Assembly (NCBI GenBank): GCA_013204605.1
Contig: JABMNI010000040.1
Location: 1-34,519 of the forward strand
Length of the DNA stretch: 34,519 bases
Reading direction: 5' to 3'
DNA from: Ignavibacteria bacterium
Lineage (GTDB): Bacteria > Bacteroidota > Ignavibacteria > Kapaibacteriales > Kapaibacteriaceae
Shown: one piece after another, positions 28,401 to 34,519 of the stretch
Position numbering within the stretch: position 1 is the first letter of the stretch
How the letters are laid out: each line of letters opens with the position of its first letter
Position numbers and translations under genes: made by a program
The notes under the pieces: generated by a model
Databases searched by the model: none
What the model was told of the DNA's origin: nothing
Seen by the model: only the letters and a program-made list of their open reading frames with translations

Positions 28401-30405
28401 TCCTACCATTTGTGTTGCTTGTTGTTGTTATTGTTCCGTTGTAATCAAACTGAACAATACCATCGATGCATAACACATTGTCTATTCCAACAGTGTAGGT
28501 GTTACTACCGAGTATCGTTTTGCCAAAACTCAGGTGGCTATCCTCTCCAGTTGGAGTAAAGCCAAAAGCTGGTGAGTCAAATAGAAGCTTATTATTTTCA
28601 AACGATCCTGCACTTCTGCCCCAAGCACCAAAAAGCACATACTTTTTTCCGTTAATAGTAGTGCCGTTGGTAAAGTTAATTTGATCATTATTGCCGTAGA
28701 TGTTCTGACCCTTTGCTGGAATAGACTGTGCTACACATCGGTAGGCATCAACCAGACCGTAGCCATAGTTGTATGACCATGAACGCTTCATTGGGTCGCC
28801 GATTTGCGTTGTATAAGTATAGGTAGGGTTTGGCACTTTCCGTGCCGTGAACGTCATTACGTCGCGCATGCGTCTGTGTAGCTCATTCTTCCATACAATT
28901 TTATTCTCCGTTTGCAAACGCGTGTTTACTAACACAGGATTTGCTGAATAGTAATCGTTATAGCACCCACTAATTTGAATGTCAGTTGCAAGCAATGTTT
29001 CAGTACTTAGATTTACCCCTCCTGTCACATCTACAGAACGCATGAGTGCAAATACACCGTTTACAAAGGGCAATACATAGGATTGATCAGCGAGATGTTG
29101 TTTATAGGTTTCTCCTGTTCCCTCGCATAGAATACTACTAGGAACAACAATATCCGGATGCTGTGCCCAGGCTTGCGGCGTATTCAAGTTGCCAAGAAGT
29201 TTGAGTCTGTAGCACCCTTCGCTCTCATCCTGCGCTATACCACATGAGCTAGATGCTTCATAGAGAACGTTGGATGGCGTTGCTGTTGTGCCCTGCAACT
29301 CAGGCTTTTGATGCCAAAACGAATACTTCGGAGTAGATGGACTGTTGTCGAAATAGGACTTGAACAGATTAATCTCTCTGTCGAATGATGCACAATCAGG
29401 ATCCACACCATCTACGGCTGTAGTGTTTACAACAACTCCATCGTTCCAGGTGCTAGCAACCACTGTTCGAGTATCCTGCCAAGCACTAACATTCATACGC
29501 TTGTCAAAGTTAATGGATGGTTTATACAGACAAAGTGGGTCGTAACTCGTAACTGTCTTTCGAAATTGGAATGCACCACGATGCGTAGGCGTGACCACAG
29601 GGAAGGCATTCTGACTCATTGAAAAAGGAGCATATTCAGAAGACGCACTGTAAATGTGTGGAAGTTGAAGGCCAGGTGAACTTGGATCAAGATCGAGGCT
29701 TAAGGGATTTTTGCTTAAGGACGAGATAAAGTACTTGCAGTTCGGAGCAATACCAACCATTCCCTTTCCATTGGATGCGCAAGCCATTATCGACAAACAT
29801 TGCACAGCATGATTGTCTGTTGCAGACATTCTTACGATGTAGTTCCCCGACAGATTAGGCTGATTGTTTAAATTCTGACCAACATCAGGAACCCAACGTT
29901 CATTTTCGAATTTCTCAAAGACATGAATGTTTCCATTTTGACTGCTATTCTGAGCTTCATCTTCGATGGTAACATAGGATCCGTCTGTTTGAAGCCTATG
30001 AATATTCATAACCAGATCCTCCCGGCCATCAAGATTACCCATGGTGTTTACTTCGTGAGTGGCATCCATGTTTAATCCAACACCTGACGTAAATCCATAG
30101 CTGGGAACTGGTTCATCGTTGCTATTATATGGCGCCGTGGCGTCATCTGCTACTAGAACTCGCACATCGGAACTTCCCATAGTTATCTCCCAGGCCATGG
30201 GAATCCTTGCCGCGTACAAGCCCCATTGCAAACCCATTCGGTGATAACTTGGAATGATGGTGCCGTTGTCATCCCTCCTCTGCTTGATATATACTCGCGT
30301 AGCTTCCGTACCCCATTCTGTAGATAGCTGTCCCGTTTTCATACTAGGCTCCAATCTCCATGGTTGCGCATGCGCATCACTAAACCACGCGACGAAGATC
30401 CACAA
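25408..30405 (-). CDS. Giant divergent subtilase with beta-helix region, probable T9SS cargo, likely phase-variable
   Basis: The open frame encodes 1665 residues from a TTG at 30405 and stays open to a TGA at 30478. Counting from the TTG, an S8 subtilisin-type domain keeps a recognisable catalytic set: Asp87 (VLVADDAT), His199 (DNHAVQCLS), oxyanion Asn406 (LLGN) and Ser442 (DQSYVLPFVNG). The flanking consensus (HGTH, GTS) is degenerate, so activity is uncertain. From about 560 to 1400 there are parallel beta-helix-like strand repeats. The last 75 residues resemble a T9SS sorting domain. The signal peptide (GCLTCLALWIFVAWFSDAHA-Q) extends upstream of the TTG and has no in-frame ATG. The well-placed ATG at 30499 is one base out of register because of the 7-bp repeat at 30431-30472. 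Confidence 0.8.
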   Translation of the reverse strand: MWIFVAWFSDAHAQPWRLEPSMKTGQLSTEWGTEATRVYIKQRRDDNGTIIPSYHRMGLQWGLYAARIPMAWEITMGSSDVRVLVADDATAPYNSNDEPVPSYGFTSGVGLNMDATHEVNTMGNLDGREDLVMNIHRLQTDGSYVTIEDEAQNSSQNGNIHVFEKFENERWVPDVGQNLNNQPNLSGNYIVRMSATDNHAVQCLSIMACASNGKGMVGIAPNCKYFISSLSKNPLSLDLDPSSPGLQLPHIYSASSEYAPFSMSQNAFPVVTPTHRGAFQFRKTVTSYDPLCLYKPSINFDKRMNVSAWQDTRTVVASTWNDGVVVNTTAVDGVDPDCASFDREINLFKSYFDNSPSTPKYSFWHQKPELQGTTATPSNVLYEASSSCGIAQDESEGCYRLKLLGNLNTPQAWAQHPDIVVPSSILCEGTGETYKQHLADQSYVLPFVNGVFALMRSVDVTGGVNLSTETLLATDIQISGCYNDYYSANPVLVNTRLQTENKIVWKNELHRRMRDVMTFTARKVPNPTYTYTTQIGDPMKRSWSYNYGYGLVDAYRCVAQSIPAKGQNIYGNNDQINFTNGTTINGKKYVLFGAWGRSAGSFENNKLLFDSPAFGFTPTGEDSHLSFGKTILGSNTYTVGIDNVLCIDGIVQFDYNGTITTTSNTNGRIMFSGFLQGSGSIVGNLTLGDVVFKSGTIQFSPTSNEECKVFGKVEFQNNAEPVFATTGVTRVYPAASILLQGSKDLVITNGAVLDLDYGCDIVAVAQGRKVIVGNGGKIRVKNNSRSVNIDADVLVQSGGEIEFISSAPFSSGIHVRSLKVEGTGKISVIGRASIDPVIGTTELPVVEIPAATAPATSVFMFPNVGNNHVDLSHAKLKLLENAAINLTQQDTLSLGGLEGSRNSTIRVDNQSILQLAAQPNAKFETEGRILVEGLNPQSKSEVNAIIFDGQCYEQPAVPRLVIKTVQNPFTGLTGNDPLAKVFTGFRAHNAKFSNVYVDLVNAPIINGFSNQTNDGFGEIAHSDFLMNRNQVKGLSGFVRDGAMLSVYYNLDLQAHPEINAQDVESRIRTVKISSCLFKDPDGKWNTFYYYRKPLENSSGEYLENFPEVSGIATTKLSHVKVQASKFAYLASGVSCISSGFNEFSSNTVVYSLTGFSDQLSTNQICLNRFGETRLGVNLKNSLFSRVYDNDFGKPLIASTEAFFEENAEFMGNAISHENSGNLLMRGNDIVNAKSGLRATNGTQILVDSKTRFFPTENYWIVRHEHEGRNDLDMDGTRVNDNPFLFKSFSSAVPRVNFSYDFDVTLYANLLVECGYNRIDKGSQYHLHRQLDESPDTRNVVKTVRVNNNEWISTSASNPAVEINAVRYEPGLFDIVGDILNVHDVTEPACSALVGGWEVHCPSYLYRDSDVDIRYYDGYRPNEFRIADLDTAIVWMNNINLGAEQRFDAVVAALEIVTILQDITYNILFEAACDSVIADTLLPCYVRMKALTAGIYSLDVSNRHQEAMARIDSLDVNGWPCSEIDTFSVTSLLDIVRSNVMHSYDSATSANIATMVTNATEVSRLQYFEEEEFGKRAGRQPQQTATVGSLRVSYSQVNALLVENIGKHNRTVQVQVVSVIGQLLSQQTFELLSNTSAFVNIEEYRGAVLLRVMSGYEQHTLPLLLP

Positions 30406-30499
30406 CGCTAAACAAGTTAAACAGCCTAGTTCTTGGCTCTTGGCTCTTGGCTCTTGGCTCTTGGCTCTTGGCGAAAATCAACATATTTACAACTCTCAT
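30380..30499 (-). CDS. Short out-of-register reading from the likely true start of the giant subtilase
   Basis: AGGAG stands seven bases before the ATG at 30499, the best initiation site in the region. With the six repeat units present, translation runs MRVVNMLIF, then two KSQEPRA-type turns, then 17 unrelated residues to a TAG at 30380. With five (or eight) units the same ATG would read into ELGCLTCLALWIFVAWFSDAHA-Q and on through the 1665-residue frame. With four or seven units it hits a stop right after the repeat. It is best seen as the OFF form of the downstream gene, not as a gene of its own. Confidence 0.55.
   Translation of the reverse strand: MRVVNMLIFAKSQEPRAKSQEPRTRLFNLFSVVDLRRVV
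30431..30472. repeat. Perfect heptanucleotide tandem repeat TCTTGGC x6 (GCCAAGA on the coding strand)
   Basis: Six uninterrupted identical 7-bp units lie between the RBS/ATG at 30499 and the hydrophobic core of the signal peptide of the giant subtilase. As seven is not a multiple of three, each slip changes the reading frame. Three units encode the heptapeptide period A-K-S-Q-E-P-R in all frames used here. Perfect tracts like this are the classic substrate for slipped-strand mispairing. Confidence 0.95.
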
Positions 30500-30814
30500 T
30501 GTCAACTCCTATTTGTTAAAGTTATACACTGAATACTCAACTTACGGATTCCACATTGGTTTCAGGCAAAGACCAGGATTTATACACATTCTAGTATCAA
30601 AGTCATTGCATTTCACAAGCATTAACATGCCACGAAACTGGATAAAGTCTCATTCTCTCGCGGACATTTTCTCCGGGACAATATGACACCAATTACAATC
30701 TGCTTATATCAAGATGGTTCTTACTAAAGCGTTGAATGTCTTTCGCAGTATAGCCCTAATGCGCGTAATCTGGGTTAAACTAGACTTACGTACTTTTTAA
30801 TACCCTATCTGCCC
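30500..30814. other. Non-coding stretch upstream of the giant subtilase
   Basis: About 315 bases separate the stop of the glycine-rich cargo gene from the ATG at 30499. I see no gene in it. On the minus strand it holds AT-rich candidates for promoter elements (TATAAC about 25 bases before the ATG) but no convincing -35 partner. No strong terminator hairpin was found after the glycine-rich gene. Confidence 0.5.
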
Positions 30815-33355
30815 CTATCTCTCAATAACTATAATTTGCGACGTGGTTAACAATGGTGTAGTATACACAACAAAGTACAGTCCCTGACTCCAACTTCTTG
30901 TTGATATGTTGTTGACGTATTCTGTTTTATCAATAGAATTGTGCTCGATGTTATTGCTGTAAACTTCCATGCCTTGAATGTCAATAATTCTCAATGTGTA
31001 CAGTCCTGGAGCGGTCATCAGAATGCTTGTATTTAAGTCGTCGCTAGCAGGATTTGGTGACACACTTAACGTTGGCAACGCAAACAGCCTTACAATCCTA
31101 CCCTTTTGATAACAGACGCCTAGAACTGCCAGATTTCCGTCACGAACCGTAGTTCTCGGACTCTGCCACACCTTCAACCATTCCACACTGACAAGCTCGA
31201 GTGGTGACTCGACCAAGGCTGCCGACAAAACCGTGCCACGAAACTCTGTCAACGTCATTAATCCGCCCTTGATGTCAATCGATTCAATCTCAATTGTTAA
31301 CGTCCTTTTCTGACCAATCAAGTCAATGTTATCCGAAACAATACTTCCTACCGTAACAGATTTTGGAGCAAACAACTTAGAATCAAAACGAACTGTCAAT
31401 CTCATTTTTGTATCCGGAAGTGAAATAGTGTCGGGCACTAAATTGCTTCGAATCGGAATTGGAAAGTCTAAGTCGCCGGTCTTTGCCGTTGTGTCTGATA
31501 GATACACTACAATCTTAATTGGGTTCACTACGGCTGTAACATCAACCACCCTGCTCGACGGACAAGGTGCCAACACCACTACATCTAACGTATCCGAATA
31601 GGATCTGTCTTCGTCTGCAAAGAATGAAACCAAAATGTCAAGCCTTTTGCCCGGAGCAATACTCACTGGAAAACTTGCGGGTTGAATTACTATGAAATCG
31701 TTTGAAAGTCCGATGCTTTGTATCACTAGAGAATCGTCATCGTTGTTGGTTATTGCAAATGATTTTGTGTAGGCCTTCTTGAAGTCTACTGTCCCAAAAT
31801 CTAACTGCGCATCAACGGTGTACTGTGGCGAATTATCCCAAACTCTTAGTCCTCCAGCAGTGTACACACATCCGCTCGAATCTGTGGTAATAACGGAATA
31901 CACACCCGGTGTTGATACCGTAGTGAACTTCGTATTTGCCCCATTGCTCCACTTGTATTTAATATACCCATCCGAAGCGCCTAATATCTGCATCTGACCC
32001 GGACATATTGGACCACCACCCCAGGCTGATAGTATTAAATCGGCAGGCACTTTCCAATTGAACCGATTTATAACAACACCGGTGTCTCCAGGTTTAGAAT
32101 CCCAGGCTAATCCAAATGCGTCGTTATCCGGATATGTATGCGTTCCATTAACTCCGGGCGATACATTCGACACTACATTTTCCGTAGGCTGTTTGTACAC
32201 AATTACTCCGCCACCTCCACCACCGCCAGGACCATGAGCATTGAATTTGTGACTAATAATTCCACCGTCACCGCCACGGGCCGATACATTTAACGTATCG
32301 TAAATTTTCGCTGCATCTATGTAGATAGTTCCACCAGCGCCTCCGCCGCCAGCCCCGTCCCACTCTGCCGGTTTAAGTACACTTTGGCCGTCGGCAGAAA
32401 TTGTGTGACCATATGAAATAATTGTCTTAGCAATTAGAAATACAATTCCCCCACCATTCGCGCCGGAAGTACCAAGCGTATCATTTTGATGACCACCGCC
32501 ACCACCACCGCCAAAGAAAAATCTTTGTTTTGGAACGAGTGAATCGAGTCCTTTACCTGGTCGTCCACCAACAAACTTATCCAAATCGCAATGTCGGTTT
32601 GCCGATCCTCCGTCGCCACCGTTTCCACCATTTCCACCACCTGCGCCACCAGCGTTATTTCCATTGCCACCACCGCCGCCGTTACCAAGTGGACCACGTC
32701 CTGCCGGTTGATAGATAACTGGCAAGTTCACAATGCCTTCACCTTTAGCTCCCGAAGTTCCAAAACTCCAGTTGACTAATTGCGCGTACACGCTGCACCT
32801 GCTTACAGGTACACTAACAACGCCACCTCGAAAACCTTGACCCGAAACTGTAATGTCTGCGTTCAAGGTTAAATCTTCCTCAACTTCAATTGCAACTACA
32901 CCACCAATGCTTCCATTCCAAGGTCGAGCCACAATATCTTTTGTAACTCGCGCTGATTTATACCGAGCCACTTTTACAAGCTGCACGTTACCATCGGGAT
33001 CGTACGTGTGAACTAGTTTAGAACCGAAATAAAATTGGTCGCCATTTATTCGCGTAATAGTTAAAAACTCCGCACAGCCTGCCCAGTTCAAATCTGTAAA
33101 ATTTCCAAAGGTGCTATCGTTTGCGGTTACTATCTTAGCCCCCTTCATCTGAATAATCAAAACACGATCACCAGGTGAAAAATTGGCCGGATTACCCACG
33201 CGCAACAGACTGTCGCAGGGCGAGATTTCAGTTACTTGAACGTATTGATTTACTACTCCGCCAATGTTTTGCTGAGCACCAACTGTACCAGGCAAAACTG
33301 CGCAGATCACTAAAAAAGTGAATAAGGAGGCGATATGTATAGTTACTTTAGTCAT
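30815..33355 (-). CDS. Glycine-rich secreted protein with C-terminal T9SS sorting domain
   Basis: The start is placed at the ATG 33355, giving a signal peptide (VTIHIASLFTFLVICAVLPG, cleavage near VGA-Q). The longer frame to 33484 would put 43 charged residues before it and run through the intergenic DNA. The 846-residue protein has an N-terminal strand domain. A very Gly-rich stretch follows (runs such as GNGGGGGNGN and GGGGGGGH; plus-strand about 32200-32700), which may form polyglycine-type helices or an adhesive surface. Then come an Ig-like/PKD-type part (KYKWSNGANTKFTTVSTPG) and an HYDIN/ASPM-like domain (VDFKKAYTKSFAITNNDD). The C-terminus (SVSPNPASDDL ... SQGLYFVVY) is a clear type A T9SS signal. 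It probably ends on the cell surface; no enzymatic role is seen. Confidence 0.8.
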   Translation of the reverse strand: MTKVTIHIASLFTFLVICAVLPGTVGAQQNIGGVVNQYVQVTEISPCDSLLRVGNPANFSPGDRVLIIQMKGAKIVTANDSTFGNFTDLNWAGCAEFLTITRINGDQFYFGSKLVHTYDPDGNVQLVKVARYKSARVTKDIVARPWNGSIGGVVAIEVEEDLTLNADITVSGQGFRGGVVSVPVSRCSVYAQLVNWSFGTSGAKGEGIVNLPVIYQPAGRGPLGNGGGGGNGNNAGGAGGGNGGNGGDGGSANRHCDLDKFVGGRPGKGLDSLVPKQRFFFGGGGGGGHQNDTLGTSGANGGGIVFLIAKTIISYGHTISADGQSVLKPAEWDGAGGGGAGGTIYIDAAKIYDTLNVSARGGDGGIISHKFNAHGPGGGGGGGVIVYKQPTENVVSNVSPGVNGTHTYPDNDAFGLAWDSKPGDTGVVINRFNWKVPADLILSAWGGGPICPGQMQILGASDGYIKYKWSNGANTKFTTVSTPGVYSVITTDSSGCVYTAGGLRVWDNSPQYTVDAQLDFGTVDFKKAYTKSFAITNNDDDSLVIQSIGLSNDFIVIQPASFPVSIAPGKRLDILVSFFADEDRSYSDTLDVVVLAPCPSSRVVDVTAVVNPIKIVVYLSDTTAKTGDLDFPIPIRSNLVPDTISLPDTKMRLTVRFDSKLFAPKSVTVGSIVSDNIDLIGQKRTLTIEIESIDIKGGLMTLTEFRGTVLSAALVESPLELVSVEWLKVWQSPRTTVRDGNLAVLGVCYQKGRIVRLFALPTLSVSPNPASDDLNTSILMTAPGLYTLRIIDIQGMEVYSNNIEHNSIDKTEYVNNISTRSWSQGLYFVVYTTPLLTTSQIIVIER

Positions 33356-33476
33356 AACTCGTAGGGAGGGTGAAGCCTCCAAATCCCGTGCCATCTCCGC
33401 AATTCTACGCCGTTTAATCTGTAAGGTCAAGCCCAACAATAAGTTACGAATAGGTGAAATCGACGCTATACCCATA

Positions 33477-33540
33477 ATTTCCACGTACTTGTGGCATTAT
33501 CCACACATTATCAACACATTATCAACCTAGATTTCCACAT
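33477..33540. promoter_or_regulatory. Cluster of DnaA-box-like sites, about 11-bp spacing
   Basis: Within the divergent intergenic region lie ATTTCCACG (33477), TTATCCACA (33497, perfect box), TTATCAACA (33508), TTATCAACC (33519) and ATTTCCACA (33531). The last four start 11, 11 and 12 bases apart, so they face the same side of the helix. Such helically phased boxes suggest cooperative DnaA binding, as at replication origins, or DnaA control of one of the divergent genes. An origin would also need an AT-rich unwinding element and a GC-skew change, which I could not measure. Confidence 0.45.
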
Positions 33541-33548
33541 TTTAGCAT

Positions 33549-34499
33549 ATGATTCTCCCAAAGGTACTTCCTAAGAAGGCAACAATAGGCATAATCGCGC
33601 CAGCATCACCCCAGCGCGACCTTCAACGTCTGGAACGAGGCATTGCGTACCTAGAGGGTCTAGGGCACACTGTGGTGCTTGGCAACCATGTTCACGGCAG
33701 ATTTGCCGAATATTTGGCGGGCACCGATGCTGAGCGACTATCTGATATTCACGAAATGTTTGCGAATCCCGCTATCGATGCAATTTTTTGTTCGAGAGGG
33801 GGCTATGGGACTCCGCGACTGTTGGACAGAATAGATTATTCGCTGATTGAAAAAAATCCAAAAATTTTTGTGGGGTTTAGCGATACCACAGCGCTTCAAT
33901 TTGCATTGCTGAAAAAGATTGGTCTCGTTACGTTTAGCGGTGCACTGCCTAGCGTGGATATGGCGGAAGATTTCGACGCTGAATCAGAAGAAATTTTTTG
34001 GCGCGTGCTACAATCTACAAAGCCCCTTGGCATAATTAATCAGTCGTATCCTGCAAAGAGAAATAAATCTGGTTCGGCTAGCGGGACATTTTTGGCAGGC
34101 AACCTATCAATGATGGGCGCTATCATGGGCACGCCGTTTATGCCTAAGTTGGACGGTACAATTTTGTTGGTTGAAGATATTGCCGAGGAAACGTATCGGT
34201 TGGACCGACTTCTTACGCAGTTGCGTTTGCAAATGTTAAATGACAACAACCAACCAAGTGGCGAATTGGCGGCGCTCTGTTTTGGGCAGTTTACAATGTC
34301 GAAGAATCCGGGTAACACACCACATCGTGATGTTAATGAATTGATTGAAGAACAGTCGGCGTGGGTGACGGGTCCAATAATTTCAAACATCATGTACGGA
34401 CACGAGTCAAAAAAACTCACGCTTCCAATTGGAGTGCGTGTGAAGATTCATGAAGAGGTTGACGCTCTGGACTTCTACGAAGTCAATTATCAATTATGA
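33549..34499 (+). CDS. LD-carboxypeptidase (peptidase family S66)
   Basis: S66 enzymes remove the terminal D-Ala from tetrapeptides during cytoplasmic murein recycling. The 316-residue product has no signal peptide. It shows the family blocks IGIIAPASP, CSRGGYGTPRLLD (81-93), the nucleophile Ser111 in VGFSDTTAL, Glu209 in LLVEDIAEE and His285 in YGHESKKLTLPIG, completing the Ser-Glu-His triad. It is the first gene on its strand, 60 bases after the DnaA-box-like cluster begins to fade. Its C-terminal residues NYQL and the stop codon are formed by the NAATTAN heptamer array. Confidence 0.93.
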   Translation: MILPKVLPKKATIGIIAPASPQRDLQRLERGIAYLEGLGHTVVLGNHVHGRFAEYLAGTDAERLSDIHEMFANPAIDAIFCSRGGYGTPRLLDRIDYSLIEKNPKIFVGFSDTTALQFALLKKIGLVTFSGALPSVDMAEDFDAESEEIFWRVLQSTKPLGIINQSYPAKRNKSGSASGTFLAGNLSMMGAIMGTPFMPKLDGTILLVEDIAEETYRLDRLLTQLRLQMLNDNNQPSGELAALCFGQFTMSKNPGNTPHRDVNELIEEQSAWVTGPIISNIMYGHESKKLTLPIGVRVKIHEEVDALDFYEVNYQL

Positions 34500-34519
34500 A
34501 TTACGAATTATGAATTACG
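34484..34519. repeat. Heptanucleotide array, NAATTAN family, at the window end (at least 5 units)
   Basis: CAATTAT, CAATTAT, GAATTAC, GAATTAT, GAATTAC follow each other exactly and continue to the last base, so the array may extend beyond the window. It begins inside the LD-carboxypeptidase gene, encodes its last three or four residues and provides the TGA stop. It belongs to the same repeat family as the arrays at 12336 and 17661. Confidence 0.85.

Noticed and set aside
32200-32720. Triplet-rich CCACC/GCCACC repeats that might be a microsatellite or CRISPR-like array
   Set aside because: They are the codons of the polyglycine region on the minus strand; units are irregular and there are no spacers.
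33356-33484. 43-residue N-terminal extension of the glycine-rich protein
   Set aside because: It would place a charged segment before a typical signal peptide and cover the regulatory DNA; the ATG at 33355 is better.

Overview
The window looks like a chromosomal segment of an uncultured or little-studied member of the Bacteroidota/Chlorobi (FCB) assemblage, most likely a Kapabacteria- or Ignavibacteria-type organism. This is inferred from C-terminal type IX secretion (T9SS) sorting domains, a PorE-like OmpA lipoprotein, a GldM/PorM-like membrane protein, separate SecD and SecF, and kynurenine 3-monooxygenase. Several starts carry a clear GGAG/GGAGG ribosome-binding site, which is unlike most Bacteroidetes proper. 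No rRNA, tRNA or CRISPR array was seen.

Layout. 1-187: intergenic, with an (AC)n tract and DnaA-box-like sites. 188-7417 (minus): a likely cell-envelope/T9SS-related group, in transcription order a small Cys-rich exported protein, a GldM/PorM-like protein, two predicted outer-membrane barrels and a VWA+OmpA protein, with hairpin terminators between some of them. 7615-12254 (minus): a housekeeping run secD-secF-STAS-purA. 12450-21792 (plus): trmB-aat-PorE-like lipoprotein-PBP1A-FAH hydrolase-two lipoproteins-kmo, tightly packed with several 4-20 bp overlaps. 21793-23629: a 660 bp non-coding stretch with an orphan signal-peptide ORF and a strong inverted repeat, then an IS110-family transposase. 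23630-33355 (minus): three large secreted proteins. These are a glycine-rich T9SS cargo, a giant divergent subtilase/beta-helix protein, and a BNR-like protein whose start overlaps the subtilase stop. 33356-33548: a divergent intergenic region with a run of DnaA-box-like sites about 11 bp apart. 33549-34499 (plus): an LD-carboxypeptidase.

Most notable observations. (1) The giant secreted subtilase is preceded by six copies of a 7-bp repeat lying between a well-placed RBS+ATG and its signal peptide. With six copies the ATG is out of frame; five or eight copies would restore a complete secreted protein, so this looks like a phase-variable (contingency) switch that would also control the coupled downstream gene. 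(2) An octamer family, AGCCCCYT/ARGGGGCT, occurs about 20 times, on both strands, in all three codon phases and in intergenic DNA, and is depleted across the IS110/secreted-protein island. (3) A second heptamer family (NAATTAN) forms short arrays at three gene boundaries and supplies the C-terminal codons and stop of two genes. (4) DnaA-box clusters lie near both ends of the window. (5) A long perfect inverted repeat next to the IS110 transposase may be part of a structured RNA.
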